A model generated the notes under the pieces. It was not told the DNA's origin. It did not search any database and was given only the letters and a program-made list of their open reading frames with translations. The translations under genes were made by a program, and so were the position numbers. This document shows positions 8,666 through 18,220 of a DNA stretch of 64,000 nt, piece by piece. Each line of letters begins with the position of its first letter. The first letter of the stretch is position 1. Origin of the DNA: Lachnospiraceae bacterium 28-4 (GTDB lineage: Bacteria; Bacillota; Clostridia; Lachnospirales; Lachnospiraceae); NCBI GenBank assembly GCA_000403275.2, contig KE159598.1, positions 199,002-263,001 on the forward strand, in the 5' to 3' direction.

Positions 8666-9340
8666 ATGGAGAAAAATTTAAATGATACGGAGGATGTCCA
8701 GGAATGGAAGGTGATAGAAGAGGTATTTCGGGAAGGAGGCGAGGTGGACCGGTACCAGAGGATGCTTATGCAGTACCAGTGCGCCATGCTGGAGGTAAAG
8801 ACAAAGCTGGACGTGCTGAACGCAGAACTTTCTTTCCAGAATAGAAGGAATCCCTTTGAAACGATCAAATGCCGGATTAAGTCGCCAAGGAGCATCAGGG
8901 AAAAGCTGGAAAGGAACCATCTGGCTATGACAATAGAAAATGCAGAAAAAAATTTAAACGATATCGCCGGAATACGGGTGATCTGCTCTTTTCCTGATGA
9001 TATATATATGCTGGCGGACTGCCTTCTCGCCCAGGATGATATTGTGCTGGTATCAAAGAAGGACTACATAAAAAAGCCGAAGCCGAACGGATACCGCAGC
9101 CTTCATCTCATCATAGAAGTGCCGATTTTTCTGACCGATGAGAAACGGCTGGTACGGGTGGAAGTACAATTCCGCACGATAGCCATGGATTTTTGGGCAA
9201 GTCTGGAACACAAGCTGAAGTACAAAAAGCATATAAAAAAGGCGGAAAGCATTTCCGACGAACTGTTTTACTGCGCAGAACTGATTTCCCAGCTGGACGG
9301 GAGGATGCAGCAGATCAGGGAAAAGATAGAGGAGGAATAA
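8666..9340 (+). CDS. Small alarmone synthetase (RelA/SpoT-domain GTP pyrophosphokinase)
   Basis: A 224-residue single-domain (p)ppGpp synthetase of the RelQ/RelP group. It transfers pyrophosphate from ATP to GDP or GTP. Visible synthetase motifs include the RIKSPRSIREK region, DIAGIRVIC, KPKPNGYRSLHL and EVQFRTIAMDFWASLEHKL. There is no HD hydrolase, TGS or ACT domain, which separates it from the long RelA/SpoT enzyme. GGAGG lies about 13 bases before the ATG. A 10-codon overlapping frame begins at 8653 and may couple translation, but this is speculative. Confidence 0.88.
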   Translation: MEKNLNDTEDVQEWKVIEEVFREGGEVDRYQRMLMQYQCAMLEVKTKLDVLNAELSFQNRRNPFETIKCRIKSPRSIREKLERNHLAMTIENAEKNLNDIAGIRVICSFPDDIYMLADCLLAQDDIVLVSKKDYIKKPKPNGYRSLHLIIEVPIFLTDEKRLVRVEVQFRTIAMDFWASLEHKLKYKKHIKKAESISDELFYCAELISQLDGRMQQIREKIEEE

Positions 9341-9398
9341 CAGATTGAAATTTTTGCGGTGAAAACTGCAAGAAATACTGGAATTTTCCTTGTCAATG

Positions 9399-9407
9399 TG
9401 CTATAAT
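9399..9407 (+). promoter_or_regulatory. Extended -10 promoter for trigger factor
   Basis: TGCTATAAT is a perfect -10 box with an extended TG element; no good -35 is present at the usual distance. Transcription would begin near 9413, giving a leader of about 120 bases. Confidence 0.55.
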
Positions 9408-9438
9408 CGCCTAATGACTGTACTGATGAAGTCAAATA

Positions 9439-9489
9439 CCCCGTTTCAGACAGCGGGGAATGAGAACCTCGCGGGAATCTGCCCGCGGG
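9439..9489 (+). other. Two-hairpin leader upstream of trigger factor
   Basis: CCCCG at 9439-9443 pairs with CGGGG at 9454-9458, and CGCGGG at 9470-9475 pairs with CCCGCG at 9482-9487. Both lie in the inferred 5' leader of tig. No T tract follows either, so they are not typical terminators. Function unknown. Confidence 0.5.
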
Positions 9490-9532
9490 AATAAACGGAC
9501 AGATGGTTCATATAAGGAGGAGACGGATAAAA

Positions 9533-10819
9533 ATGAGCGTACAGGTGGAAAAATTAGAAAAAAACATGGCAAAACTGACGATTGAAGTATCTGCCGAAGA
9601 ACTGGAGAAGGCGATCGAAGGCGCTTACCAGAAAAATAAGAAAAATGTCAGAGTTCCCGGTTTCAGGAAAGGGAAAGTGCCGAGGCAGATGATAGAGAGA
9701 ATGTACGGGAAAGAAGTTTTTTACGAAGATGCAATCAATGAGTTGATTCCTGACGCTTATGAAAAAGCGCTGGAAGAATGCGGGGAAGAGATCGTTTCTT
9801 CTCCAAAGATCGACATAGAACAGATAGAAGCCGGCAAACCTTTTATTTTTACCGCGGAAGTGGCTGTAAAACCGGAAGTAAGGCTTGGTAAATACAAAGG
9901 TGTCAAGATCGATAAGATAGAGGTGGAAGTTACCGACGAAGAAGTGGACGCGGAGATCGAAAGAGAACGCAATAATAACGCAAGAAACGTTGTGGTAGAG
10001 GACAGGCCGGTCAAAGACGGCGATATGACAATCATCGATTTCGAAGGATTTGTGGACGGCGTTGCGTTTGAAGGAGGCAAGGGAGAAGATTACCCTCTTA
10101 CGATCGGCTCCGGCGCGTTTATCCCGGGCTTTGAGGAGCAGTTGATAGGGGCTGAAATCGGCAAAGGAGTGGAAGTAAACGTTACGTTCCCGGAAAATTA
10201 CCAGGCAGAGGAATTAAAAGGAAAAGCGGCATTGTTTAAATGCATGGTAAAGGAAATCAAAGAGAAAGAATTGCCCGAGCTGGATGACGAATTTGCAGGA
10301 GAAGTTTCCGAATTCGACACGCTGGCGGAATATAAAGAGGATGTAAAGAAGAAGCTGGCGGAGAAAAAGGAAAAGAATGCCAAAGATGCAAAAGAGGATG
10401 CGGTGATCGATGCGATCATCAACGATTCCGATATGGAGATCCCGGAACCTATGCTGGAAACACAGCAGAAACAGCTTGTGGATGATTTTGCCCAGAGGAT
10501 ACAGATGCAGGGAATCAATATCGAACAGTATTACCAGCTTACCGGAAGCAATTATGACATGATGCTGGAACAGGTAAAGCCGCAGGCTGATAAGAGAATT
10601 AAGTCCAGACTGGTGCTGGAAGCCGTAGTGGAAAAAGAAGGCATCGAAGTTTCCGAAGAAGAATATACAAAGGAAACGGAAAGAATGGCGGAAATCTATC
10701 AGATGGAAGCGGAGAAAGTAAGGGAAATGCTCGAAGGAAGGGAAAAAGAGCAGGTGATGAAAGACCTTGCGATCAGGAAAGCGATAGATTTTGTGGTAGA
10801 AAACGCAAAAGAGAAATAA
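9533..10819 (+). CDS. tig: Trigger factor (ribosome-associated chaperone)
   Basis: Trigger factor binds the ribosome exit tunnel and shields nascent chains; it also carries a peptidyl-prolyl isomerase domain. The 428-residue protein shows the ribosome-docking signature GFRKGKVPRQMIE near residue 42, an FKBP-type domain at about 150-235 (DFEGFVDGVAFEGG, FIPGFEEQL), and a helical C-terminal chaperone domain. The ATG at 9533 follows TAAGGAGGAGA at good distance; a GTG or ATG ten codons upstream lacks a ribosome site. It heads the conserved tig-clpP-clpX-lon block. Confidence 0.96.
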   Translation: MSVQVEKLEKNMAKLTIEVSAEELEKAIEGAYQKNKKNVRVPGFRKGKVPRQMIERMYGKEVFYEDAINELIPDAYEKALEECGEEIVSSPKIDIEQIEAGKPFIFTAEVAVKPEVRLGKYKGVKIDKIEVEVTDEEVDAEIERERNNNARNVVVEDRPVKDGDMTIIDFEGFVDGVAFEGGKGEDYPLTIGSGAFIPGFEEQLIGAEIGKGVEVNVTFPENYQAEELKGKAALFKCMVKEIKEKELPELDDEFAGEVSEFDTLAEYKEDVKKKLAEKKEKNAKDAKEDAVIDAIINDSDMEIPEPMLETQQKQLVDDFAQRIQMQGINIEQYYQLTGSNYDMMLEQVKPQADKRIKSRLVLEAVVEKEGIEVSEEEYTKETERMAEIYQMEAEKVREMLEGREKEQVMKDLAIRKAIDFVVENAKEK

Positions 10820-10831
10820 AATCTTATAAAA

Positions 10832-10867
10832 CAATAAAAAAACTCTTAATTCAGAGTTGTTTTATTG
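10832..10867 (+). terminator. Hairpin terminator between tig and clpP
   Basis: AACTCT at 10841-10846 pairs with AGAGTT at 10853-10858, and flanking CAATAAAA pairs with TTTTATTG after a single mismatch, giving about 14 pairs. The A-rich and T-rich arms allow termination in both directions. Confidence 0.7.
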
Positions 10868-10893
10868 CATAAACGATTTCTATGGACTATGAT
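10865..10893 (+). promoter_or_regulatory. Sigma-A-type promoter for clpP-clpX
   Basis: TTGCAT at 10865-10870 and TATGAT at 10888-10893 are 17 bases apart. They lie just after the tig terminator and 50 bases before the clpP start. No CtsR operator was recognised in the short interval. Confidence 0.55.
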
Positions 10894-10942
10894 TATTTCA
10901 GAGCCGGCGGAGCCGGTCAGTCAGTACAAGGAGGAAATCAGT

Positions 10943-11539
10943 ATGAGTTTAGTGCCTTATGTCATTGAGCAGACGAGCAGAGGCGAGAGATCTTATGATA
11001 TTTATTCAAGGCTTTTAAAGGACAGGATCATTTTTCTGGGGGAAGAAGTGAACGAAACTTCCGCAAGTATTGTGGTGGCGCAGCTTTTGTTTCTGGAATC
11101 GGAAGATCCTGAAAAAGACATCCATTTATATATCAACAGCCCGGGCGGTGTCATTACGGCGGGAATGGCTATTTATGATACGATGAATTTTGTGAAATGT
11201 GATGTGTCTACCGTTTGCATCGGTATGGCGGCGAGCATGGGGGCATTCCTCCTTGCGGGCGGAGCGAAGGGCAAACGCTTTGCGCTTCCCAATGCGGAAA
11301 TCATGATCCATCAGCCGGCGGGCGGCGCCCAGGGCCAGGCTACGGAGATTGAGATCACGGCAAGGCATATCCTCGCGACAAAAGAAAAGATGGCAAGAAT
11401 CATGGCGCAGAATACAGGGCAGGATTTTGAAGTGATCATGGCGGATACGGAGAGGGACAATTGGAAGACTGCCGAGGAAGCGCTGAATTACGGGATTATC
11501 GATAAGATTATCGAAAATCATGCCAGCTTTGAAAAATAG
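10943..11539 (+). CDS. clpP: ATP-dependent Clp protease proteolytic subunit
   Basis: ClpP forms the tetradecameric serine protease chamber that degrades substrates fed by ClpX or ClpC. The 198-residue protein carries Ser98 in GMAASMG and His123 in MIHQP, with the third catalytic Asp expected in the ADTERDN region. The start [11 protein letters not shown] at 10943 has AAGGAGG about 9 bases upstream and matches the usual N-terminus; an upstream in-frame ATG would add 26 unrelated residues. clpX follows after 26 bases and is surely cotranscribed. Confidence 0.97.
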   Translation: MSLVPYVIEQTSRGERSYDIYSRLLKDRIIFLGEEVNETSASIVVAQLLFLESEDPEKDIHLYINSPGGVITAGMAIYDTMNFVKCDVSTVCIGMAASMGAFLLAGGAKGKRFALPNAEIMIHQPAGGAQGQATEIEITARHILATKEKMARIMAQNTGQDFEVIMADTERDNWKTAEEALNYGIIDKIIENHASFEK

Positions 11540-11565
11540 GTAGAATGTAAAAGCAAGGAGAAGAC

Positions 11566-12819
11566 ATGGCGGGGAAGAATTCTGATGATATCAGATGCTC
11601 TTTTTGCAATAAAAGGCAGGAGCAGGTAAAGAAATTGATTGCGGGTCCGGCAGGCGTTTATATTTGTGACGAATGCGTGGAAATATGCTCGGATATTATA
11701 GAAGAAGAGTATGAAGAAGATCCGGTGGAAGAGGAGTTGGACATCAATCTCCTGAAGCCGGTGGAAATCAAAGAGTTTCTGGACGATTATGTGATCGGAC
11801 AGGAAGATGCAAAGAAGGTCTTGGCCGTATCCGTTTATAATCATTATAAAAGGGTAATGGCGCCGAAGGATAACGACGGCATAGAACTTCAGAAGAGCAA
11901 TATTATTATGGTAGGCCCGACCGGGTCGGGCAAGACGTTTCTGGCCCAGACGCTGGCAAAAATTATCAATGTGCCGTTCGCTATTGCGGATGCTACCACT
12001 TTGACGGAAGCCGGTTACGTAGGCGAAGATGTGGAAAATATTTTATTAAAGTTAATACAGGCTGCGGACTACGATGTGGAACGCGCCCAGTATGGCATCG
12101 TTTATATCGATGAGATCGATAAGATCACGAAAAAAGGTGAAAACGTGTCCATCACCAGGGACGTGTCCGGAGAGGGCGTGCAACAGGCTCTCTTGAAGAT
12201 CGTGGAAGGCACGGTGGCGAGTGTACCGCCTCAGGGCGGAAGGAAGCATCCCCATCAGGAGCTGATCCAAATTGATACTACCAATATTCTGTTTATTTGC
12301 GGCGGAGCCTTCGACGGTCTGGAGAAGATCGTGGAATCCCGTTTGGACAGAAGTACGATTGGCTTTAATTCGGAAGTAGCTTCCAGGCATGTGAAGGAGA
12401 TCGGGGATCTGTTAAAAGAGGTAACGCCCCAGGATCTGGTGAAATTTGGCTTGATTCCGGAATTCGTAGGGCGTGTACCGATCAGCGTGACCTTACAGGG
12501 ATTGGATCGGGATGCTCTCGTAAAGATTCTGAAGGAGCCTAAGAGCGCCCTTATTAAGCAATATAAAAAATTGTTTGATTTTGACGGGGTAAGGCTGGAC
12601 TTCGAAGAAGAAGCAGTGGAGGCGATTGCAGATAAGGCTTTTGAGCGTAAGACAGGTGCGAGAGGGCTGCGCTCCATTATGGAAGATGTTATGATGGATG
12701 TGATGTACCGGATACCTTCGGATGAATCCATTATAAAGTGTGTGGTGACAAAGGAAGCCGTGGAAGGAACGAGCGAACCTCTGATCATTCACAGGGAAGC
12801 CATGCGTCCGGCTAAATAG
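11566..12819 (+). CDS. clpX: Clp protease ATP-binding subunit ClpX
   Basis: ClpX is the AAA+ unfoldase that recognises substrates and threads them into ClpP. The 417-residue sequence begins with the zinc-binding domain (CSFCNK near residue 9 and CDECVEIC near 35), followed by Walker A GPTGSGKT at about residue 117-124, a Walker [10 protein letters not shown], and the IGF loop for ClpP docking (STIGFNS). Length is family-normal. CAAGGAGAAG precedes the ATG. A strong terminator follows. Confidence 0.97.
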   Translation: MAGKNSDDIRCSFCNKRQEQVKKLIAGPAGVYICDECVEICSDIIEEEYEEDPVEEELDINLLKPVEIKEFLDDYVIGQEDAKKVLAVSVYNHYKRVMAPKDNDGIELQKSNIIMVGPTGSGKTFLAQTLAKIINVPFAIADATTLTEAGYVGEDVENILLKLIQAADYDVERAQYGIVYIDEIDKITKKGENVSITRDVSGEGVQQALLKIVEGTVASVPPQGGRKHPHQELIQIDTTNILFICGGAFDGLEKIVESRLDRSTIGFNSEVASRHVKEIGDLLKEVTPQDLVKFGLIPEFVGRVPISVTLQGLDRDALVKILKEPKSALIKQYKKLFDFDGVRLDFEEEAVEAIADKAFERKTGARGLRSIMEDVMMDVMYRIPSDESIIKCVVTKEAVEGTSEPLIIHREAMRPAK

Positions 12820-12833
12820 TGATAATGGAAAGC

Positions 12834-12862
12834 AGAGTTGGCCCGGCGGCCAACTCTTTTTG
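12834..12862 (+). terminator. Intrinsic terminator after clpX
   Basis: A perfect 10-pair stem (12834-12843 with 12848-12857), CGGC loop and T tract lie 15 bases after the clpX stop. Confidence 0.9.
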
Positions 12863-12922
12863 CCTTTTAGGAAACGGCATTGAGGAATATATGCATTCTT
12901 GTGAAAAAGAAAGGGAAAAGAA

Positions 12923-15340
12923 ATGGGGAATACCGGTGTAAAACGAAATATGCCTGTGGTGGCATTGCGGGGGATGACGATACTGCCCCATACGATCATT
13001 CATTTTGATTTGAGCAGAAAAAAATCCATAGCGGCTGTCGAACAGGCGATGGTGGAAAGCCAGAGAATTTTTCTCGTGACACAAAAGGAAACGGAGAAGG
13101 AAGATCCCGGCTTTGAAAATGTTTATTCGATCGGAACGATCGCTTTGGTAAAGCAAGTGATCAAGATGCCCAATCATATCGTCCGGGTTATGGTGGAAGG
13201 AATTTCCAGAGGAGAACTGCACGGCTTTGGGGATAACGAAGCTTATCTGGAAGGCGAAGTGGAAGAGATCGAAGAAGACCTGAATCTGCACGGAACCGTA
13301 CAAGAGGAAGCGATGATACGGCAGATCCGGGAATTGTTTGCCGGCTATGCGGCATTTTACCCAAGAACCGGGACGGCTATGGAGCGCCATATCCAGGATA
13401 TTGACGAGCTGGGCTGCCTCTTGGATCAGGTGACGATCAATATGCCTTTGAATTATGAGAACAAACAAGCGGTGCTTTCCGCTATAGACCCGGAAGAGCG
13501 CTACGAAGTGCTGGCAGGGATATTGAACAGCGAGACCGAAGTGGCCAGGATTAAGGCGGAGCTTTCCGAAAAAGTAAAGGGAAGAGTGGAAAAAAACCAG
13601 AAAGAATATCTTTTGCGGGAACAGCTCCAGTTTATCCGGGAAGAGCTGGGCGAGGACAATTCTTTTTCCGATGCGGAGCAGTTTGAAAAAGAACTGGGTA
13701 AAATGAAGGCGGAAAAGGAAGTGAAGGAAAAGATCCAAAAGGAGATCGCCCGTTATCGCAGACTTTCCCAAAACAGTTCGGAGAGCGCGGTGGAGCGGGG
13801 ATATATCGAAACACTGCTGGAACTGCCGTGGAATAAGCGAACGAAAGATAATATGGATATTTCGAAAGCGGAAGAAGTGCTGGAGAGAGACCATTACGGG
13901 CTGAAACAGGTGAAAGAAAGGGTGTTGGAAGCTCTGGCGGTGCGCTGCCTGACGCAGCAGGGGCAGACGCCGATCCTCTGCCTGGTGGGTCCTCCCGGTA
14001 CGGGAAAGACATCCATAGCAAAAAGCGTGGCTGAGGCGATGAATAAGAAATACGTGCGCATCAGCCTGGGAGGGGTCCGCGATGAGGCGGAGATCCGGGG
14101 ACATCGCAGGACTTATGTCGGAGCGATGCCGGGGCGGATTATCGCAGGATTAAAACAGGCGGGGGTGAAAAACCCTCTCATGCTTCTGGATGAAATAGAT
14201 AAAGTGAGCAGCGATTATAAGGGGGATACTTCCTCGGCGCTGCTGGAAGTGTTGGACGCGGAGCAGAACAATAAGTTCAGGGATCACTATGTGGAGATCC
14301 CCGTGGATTTGTCGGAAGTGCTTTTCATTGCAACGGCGAATTCCACGGCAACGATTCCAAAGCCGCTGTTGGATCGTATGGAGCTGATCGAGGTCAGCAG
14401 TTATACGGCCAATGAGAAATTTCATATTGCAAGGGAACATCTGGCGGCAAAGCAGTTCGGAAAAAACGGATTGGATAAGGGGCAGCTTTCCATCAGCGAC
14501 AGCGCGCTGAAAAAAATGATCGAATGTTATACGAGAGAAGCTGGAGTCAGAGACTTGGAACGGAAGATCGGAAGCATTTGCAGGAAAGCGGCAAAGGAGA
14601 TCTTACAGAAAAAGAAAGAAAGCGTAAAGGTAACTTCCTCCAATCTGGAAAAATATCTTGGCAAGGAAAAATACGGTGCGAACAAGGCAAATGAGAAGGA
14701 TGAAGTCGGAATCGTAAGAGGGCTGGCCTGGACGAGCGTAGGAGGCGAAACCTTACAGGTGGAAGTAAACGTGATGCCTGGAAAGGGGGAAACCGGCCTG
14801 ACAGGGCAGATGGGAGATGTTATGAAGGAGTCCGCCCTTACGGGCTTAAGCTATGTTCGTTCCGTAAGCGGACAGTATGGGATTCCGAAGGATACTTTCA
14901 GAAAAAATGATTTTCATATACATATTCCGGAAGGCGCCGTGCCGAAGGACGGGCCAAGCGCCGGCATTACCATGGCAACAGCGCTGTTATCGGCTATTAC
15001 CGGGATTGCAGTAAGGGCGGATCTGGCCATGACGGGAGAGATCACCTTAAGAGGCCGCGTACTGCCGATCGGGGGATTAAAGGAGAAAATCCTGGCGGCA
15101 AAGACAGCAGGAATCAAAACGGTGCTTGTACCGAAGAAGAATGAGAAAGATATCGGGGACATTGCGAACGAAATAAAAGCCGGGTTGTCCATCCATTTTG
15201 TAGAGAATATGGAGGAAGTACTGTCTTATGCCTTGGCGGAAAAGCCTTTGAGGGAAAACCTGCCCGGGAAAAAAGCCTCGCGGGATAAGGCCTCACGAGA
15301 CAAAGACTTGCGGGATAAAGCCTCGCGGAAACGGAGTTAA
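12923..15340 (+). CDS. lon: ATP-dependent protease La (Lon)
   Basis: Lon is a self-compartmentalised AAA+ serine protease for damaged and regulatory proteins. The 805-residue protein has the N-terminal substrate domain (about 1-200), coiled coil, AAA+ module with Walker A GPPGTGKTS near residue 357, and the C-terminal protease domain with Ser679 in GPSAGI and the dyad Lys in GLKEKILAAK. The C-terminal about 25 residues are an unusual basic tail of repeated RDKAS-type units. The ribosome site is weak (AAAGGGAAAAG). The ysxC gene starts 2 bases after the stop. Confidence 0.96.
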   Translation: MGNTGVKRNMPVVALRGMTILPHTIIHFDLSRKKSIAAVEQAMVESQRIFLVTQKETEKEDPGFENVYSIGTIALVKQVIKMPNHIVRVMVEGISRGELHGFGDNEAYLEGEVEEIEEDLNLHGTVQEEAMIRQIRELFAGYAAFYPRTGTAMERHIQDIDELGCLLDQVTINMPLNYENKQAVLSAIDPEERYEVLAGILNSETEVARIKAELSEKVKGRVEKNQKEYLLREQLQFIREELGEDNSFSDAEQFEKELGKMKAEKEVKEKIQKEIARYRRLSQNSSESAVERGYIETLLELPWNKRTKDNMDISKAEEVLERDHYGLKQVKERVLEALAVRCLTQQGQTPILCLVGPPGTGKTSIAKSVAEAMNKKYVRISLGGVRDEAEIRGHRRTYVGAMPGRIIAGLKQAGVKNPLMLLDEIDKVSSDYKGDTSSALLEVLDAEQNNKFRDHYVEIPVDLSEVLFIATANSTATIPKPLLDRMELIEVSSYTANEKFHIAREHLAAKQFGKNGLDKGQLSISDSALKKMIECYTREAGVRDLERKIGSICRKAAKEILQKKKESVKVTSSNLEKYLGKEKYGANKANEKDEVGIVRGLAWTSVGGETLQVEVNVMPGKGETGLTGQMGDVMKESALTGLSYVRSVSGQYGIPKDTFRKNDFHIHIPEGAVPKDGPSAGITMATALLSAITGIAVRADLAMTGEITLRGRVLPIGGLKEKILAAKTAGIKTVLVPKKNEKDIGDIANEIKAGLSIHFVENMEEVLSYALAEKPLRENLPGKKASRDKASRDKDLRDKASRKRS

Positions 15341-15342
15341 AA

Positions 15343-15948
15343 ATGGTAATTAAGAACGTGAATCTGGAAACAGTCTGCGGTATTACGAGTAAAATACCGG
15401 AGAATCCTTATGCCGAGTTTGCATTTGCGGGAAAGAGCAATGTGGGAAAGTCTTCGCTGATCAACGGGCTGATGAACCGCAAGTCCCTGGCCAGGACAAG
15501 CGCCCAGCCTGGAAAGACCCAGACCATTAATTTTTACAATATCAATGAACAATGTTATTTTGTGGATTTGCCGGGATATGGCTATACGACTGCCAATGTA
15601 AAGGTAAAGGAACAATGGGGAAAGATGGTGGAGCGCTATCTGCGCCGGACACAAATGTTGAAACTGATCTTCCTTCTGGTCGATATCCGGCATGAACCTT
15701 CGGCCAATGATAAAACGATGTATGAGTGGATGACGCATTATGGTTTCCGGCCTATCATTATTGCGACGAAGCTGGATAAAATTAAAAGAAGCCAGATCGA
15801 AAAACAAGTGAAGATGATAAGAACGGGTCTGCAGGCGGGAAAGGATACGGTGATCATTCCCTGGTCTTCCATGACAAAACAGGGAAGAGAAGAAATATAT
15901 ACGTTGATGGATCAATATTTGGGAGAAAAGGAACAGGGGACAGTTTAA
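15343..15948 (+). CDS. ysxC: Ribosome biogenesis GTPase YsxC/EngB
   Basis: A 201-residue essential GTPase involved in assembly of the large ribosomal subunit. The G1 motif GKSNVGKSS is near residue 29, G3 is DLPGYGY, and G4 is TKLDK. It begins 2 bases after lon with its ribosome site GGAG inside the lon stop region, so translation is coupled. The position directly after lon is conserved in Firmicutes. Confidence 0.95.
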   Translation: MVIKNVNLETVCGITSKIPENPYAEFAFAGKSNVGKSSLINGLMNRKSLARTSAQPGKTQTINFYNINEQCYFVDLPGYGYTTANVKVKEQWGKMVERYLRRTQMLKLIFLLVDIRHEPSANDKTMYEWMTHYGFRPIIIATKLDKIKRSQIEKQVKMIRTGLQAGKDTVIIPWSSMTKQGREEIYTLMDQYLGEKEQGTV

Positions 15949-16005
15949 AACGGGAAAAGAATAACGGCGGGACAGGAGGATGTCTGTTCCGGAATGGAGA
16001 TGTTT

Positions 16006-17202
16006 ATGAAACCATTGCATAGGACATATGTAAAAGTATTGATGAATCTGGGGATCGCATTGCTGATCTTGATGCTGATCGTATTTTTGCTGCCGAAGGC
16101 GCTCCTGTTTTTCATGCCTTTTGTGATTGGCTGGATTATCGCTCTGATTGCAAATCCCCTGGTGGTTTTTTTTGAGAGCAAGTTGAGGATTAAACGAAAG
16201 GCAGGGACGGCTTTTGTCATTATTGCGGTTATCGCGCTGCTGGTGCTGGCAGCGTACCTGATAGGGGTGAAAGTGGTCAGGGAAGCGGTGGGGCTCGTCA
16301 ACGAACTGCCTGTGATGTGGGATGCCCTGGAGGAAGACTTCCGTACCATCGGCAAGAATATGGACATTTTATACAGTCGTTTTCCGAAAGAGGTGCGAAG
16401 TACGATTGCCGGTATCGGGGAACAGATGGAAGGTTTCGTCGGGGATCTGGTAGGCAGGGCAGGGACGCCGACGATTGAAGCGGTGGGGAATTTTGCCAAA
16501 AATCTTCCTACGGTGTTGATTGGAGTCATCATGTGCCTTTTGTCGGCCTATTTTTTCGTTGCGGAAAGGGAATATCTGTCCGTTACGGTAAAAGGCTGCA
16601 TACCGGAGGCAGTCATTTATCATTGGAATCTGATGTCCCGCAGCTTTAAGCGGGCAGTAGGAGGCTATTTTAAGGCGCAGTTTAAAATTGAGATATGGAT
16701 GTATCTCCTTTTGGTAATAGGGCTTTGGGTTTTGAAAGTAAACTATGCTTTTTTGATCGCTCTCGGGATCGCCTTTCTGGACTTCCTTCCGATATTCGGT
16801 ACGGGAACGGTATTGATGCCCTGGGCGGTGATCAAAATACTCAGCGCGGATTACAAGATGGCAGTGGGGCTTATGATCATATGGTGCGGAGGACAATTAG
16901 CGCGGCAGATTATACAGCCGAAGATCGTAGGGGATTCGATTGGCGTTCCTCCTATTCCTACCATATTTTTGCTGTTTATCGGCTACAAAGCGGCGGGGGT
17001 ATTCGGTATGATCATTGCGGTTCCTATCGGCATTATTTTTGCCAATATGTATGAAGAGGGCGTATTCGACACGACAAAGAACAGCATAAGGATATTGCTG
17101 GCGGGTATTAACAATTTCCGCCGTCTGGATGAAAAAGATATGGCGGTAGTGGAGGAGTACGAGAAATACCAAAGGGAAAAAATAAGGGAACAGGAAAAAT
17201 AA
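16006..17202 (+). CDS. AI-2E family transporter / YtvI-like sporulation membrane protein
   Basis: A 398-residue polytopic membrane protein of the AI-2E transporter family (PF01594). Two hydrophobic helices occupy about residues 12-60, a soluble segment follows (about 80-165), then a cluster of helices with the family region FLPIFGTG and a C-terminal IQPKIVGDSIGVPP motif. In spore formers this subgroup includes YtvI. The start at 16006 has TGGAG 6 bases upstream; an in-frame ATG at 15994 with a more distant AGGAGG is the alternative. Transported substrate, if any, is unknown. Confidence 0.8.
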   Translation: MKPLHRTYVKVLMNLGIALLILMLIVFLLPKALLFFMPFVIGWIIALIANPLVVFFESKLRIKRKAGTAFVIIAVIALLVLAAYLIGVKVVREAVGLVNELPVMWDALEEDFRTIGKNMDILYSRFPKEVRSTIAGIGEQMEGFVGDLVGRAGTPTIEAVGNFAKNLPTVLIGVIMCLLSAYFFVAEREYLSVTVKGCIPEAVIYHWNLMSRSFKRAVGGYFKAQFKIEIWMYLLLVIGLWVLKVNYAFLIALGIAFLDFLPIFGTGTVLMPWAVIKILSADYKMAVGLMIIWCGGQLARQIIQPKIVGDSIGVPPIPTIFLLFIGYKAAGVFGMIIAVPIGIIFANMYEEGVFDTTKNSIRILLAGINNFRRLDEKDMAVVEEYEKYQREKIREQEK

Positions 17203-17236
17203 ATGTTCCGGCAAAGAGAAAGGTATGGTTATTGAT

Positions 17237-18220
17237 ATGAAAGTGACGGTATATAGCTGCAGGGAATTCGATGAGAAGGAATTATTCATACAGTACGGCG
17301 GGGAGATGGGAATCGAACTCGTTCTTTGCCAGGATGCGCCGTGCATGGATAATGTAAGGCTGGCGGAGGGAAGCGACTGCATCGATATCCTCACTTCCAA
17401 AATGACAAAAGAGCTGTTGGCGGCTTATAAAGAGGCAGGGGTTCGCTATTTGGTGACGCGAACGATAGGCTATGACCATATCGATATGGATGCGGCGAAA
17501 GAATTGGGGATTACGGTGGCGAATGCGCCTTACGGCCCACATGGAGTGGCGGATTATGCGGTAATGCTGATTCTGATGTCCATTCGGAAGATGAAAAGAA
17601 TCATGGAGCGCACGAATATTCAAGATTATACGTTGAAAGGAATCCAGGGGAGGGAGTTAAAAGACATGACCGTGGGCGTAGTCGGCACGGGAAGGATCGG
17701 GAGAACGGTGATCGGGAATTTATCCGGTTTTGGATGCAAATTGCTCGCGTATGATTTATTGGAAAATGAAGGGGTGAAAAAATACGCGGAATATGTTACA
17801 CTGGAAGAAATATGGAGGCGGGCGGATATTATTACTCTGCATGCGCCTCTGACCGACAGAAGCTATCATATGATAGGGGCGGAAACCATTGCCAGGATGA
17901 AAGACGGTGTGGTGATTGTCAATACCGCACGGGGAGGGCTGATAGATTCCGAGGCGTTGATCGCGGGGGTCGAATCCGGGAAAATCGGCGCTGCCGGCCT
18001 GGACGTGGTGGAAAATGAGTTTGAACTTTATTATTACGACAGAAAATCGGATGTATTGAATAACAGGGAACTGGCAGTTTTAAGAGGATTTCCGAATGTA
18101 ACGGTAACGCATCATATGGCATTTTATACCGATGAGTGCGTGAGAACGGTGGTCAGGGACTCCCTGGCTGGGTGCAGATTATTTGTGGAAGGAAAGAAAA
18201 ATCCCTGGGAGGTCGCATAA
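17237..18220 (+). CDS. D-lactate dehydrogenase-like 2-hydroxyacid dehydrogenase
   Basis: A 327-residue NAD-dependent D-2-hydroxyacid dehydrogenase that interconverts 2-oxoacids such as pyruvate with D-hydroxyacids. The Rossmann motif is GVVGTGRIGRTV; the catalytic Arg lies in NTARGGLID, the Glu in DVVENEF, and the His in VTHHMAFYTD, which matches the D-lactate dehydrogenase subgroup pattern. The ATG at 17237 gives the family-typical MKVTVYSCR; an in-frame ATG at 17225 has the AAAGG too close. It abuts truA directly, with no intergenic base. Confidence 0.88.
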   Translation: MKVTVYSCREFDEKELFIQYGGEMGIELVLCQDAPCMDNVRLAEGSDCIDILTSKMTKELLAAYKEAGVRYLVTRTIGYDHIDMDAAKELGITVANAPYGPHGVADYAVMLILMSIRKMKRIMERTNIQDYTLKGIQGRELKDMTVGVVGTGRIGRTVIGNLSGFGCKLLAYDLLENEGVKKYAEYVTLEEIWRRADIITLHAPLTDRSYHMIGAETIARMKDGVVIVNTARGGLIDSEALIAGVESGKIGAAGLDVVENEFELYYYDRKSDVLNNRELAVLRGFPNVTVTHHMAFYTDECVRTVVRDSLAGCRLFVEGKKNPWEVA

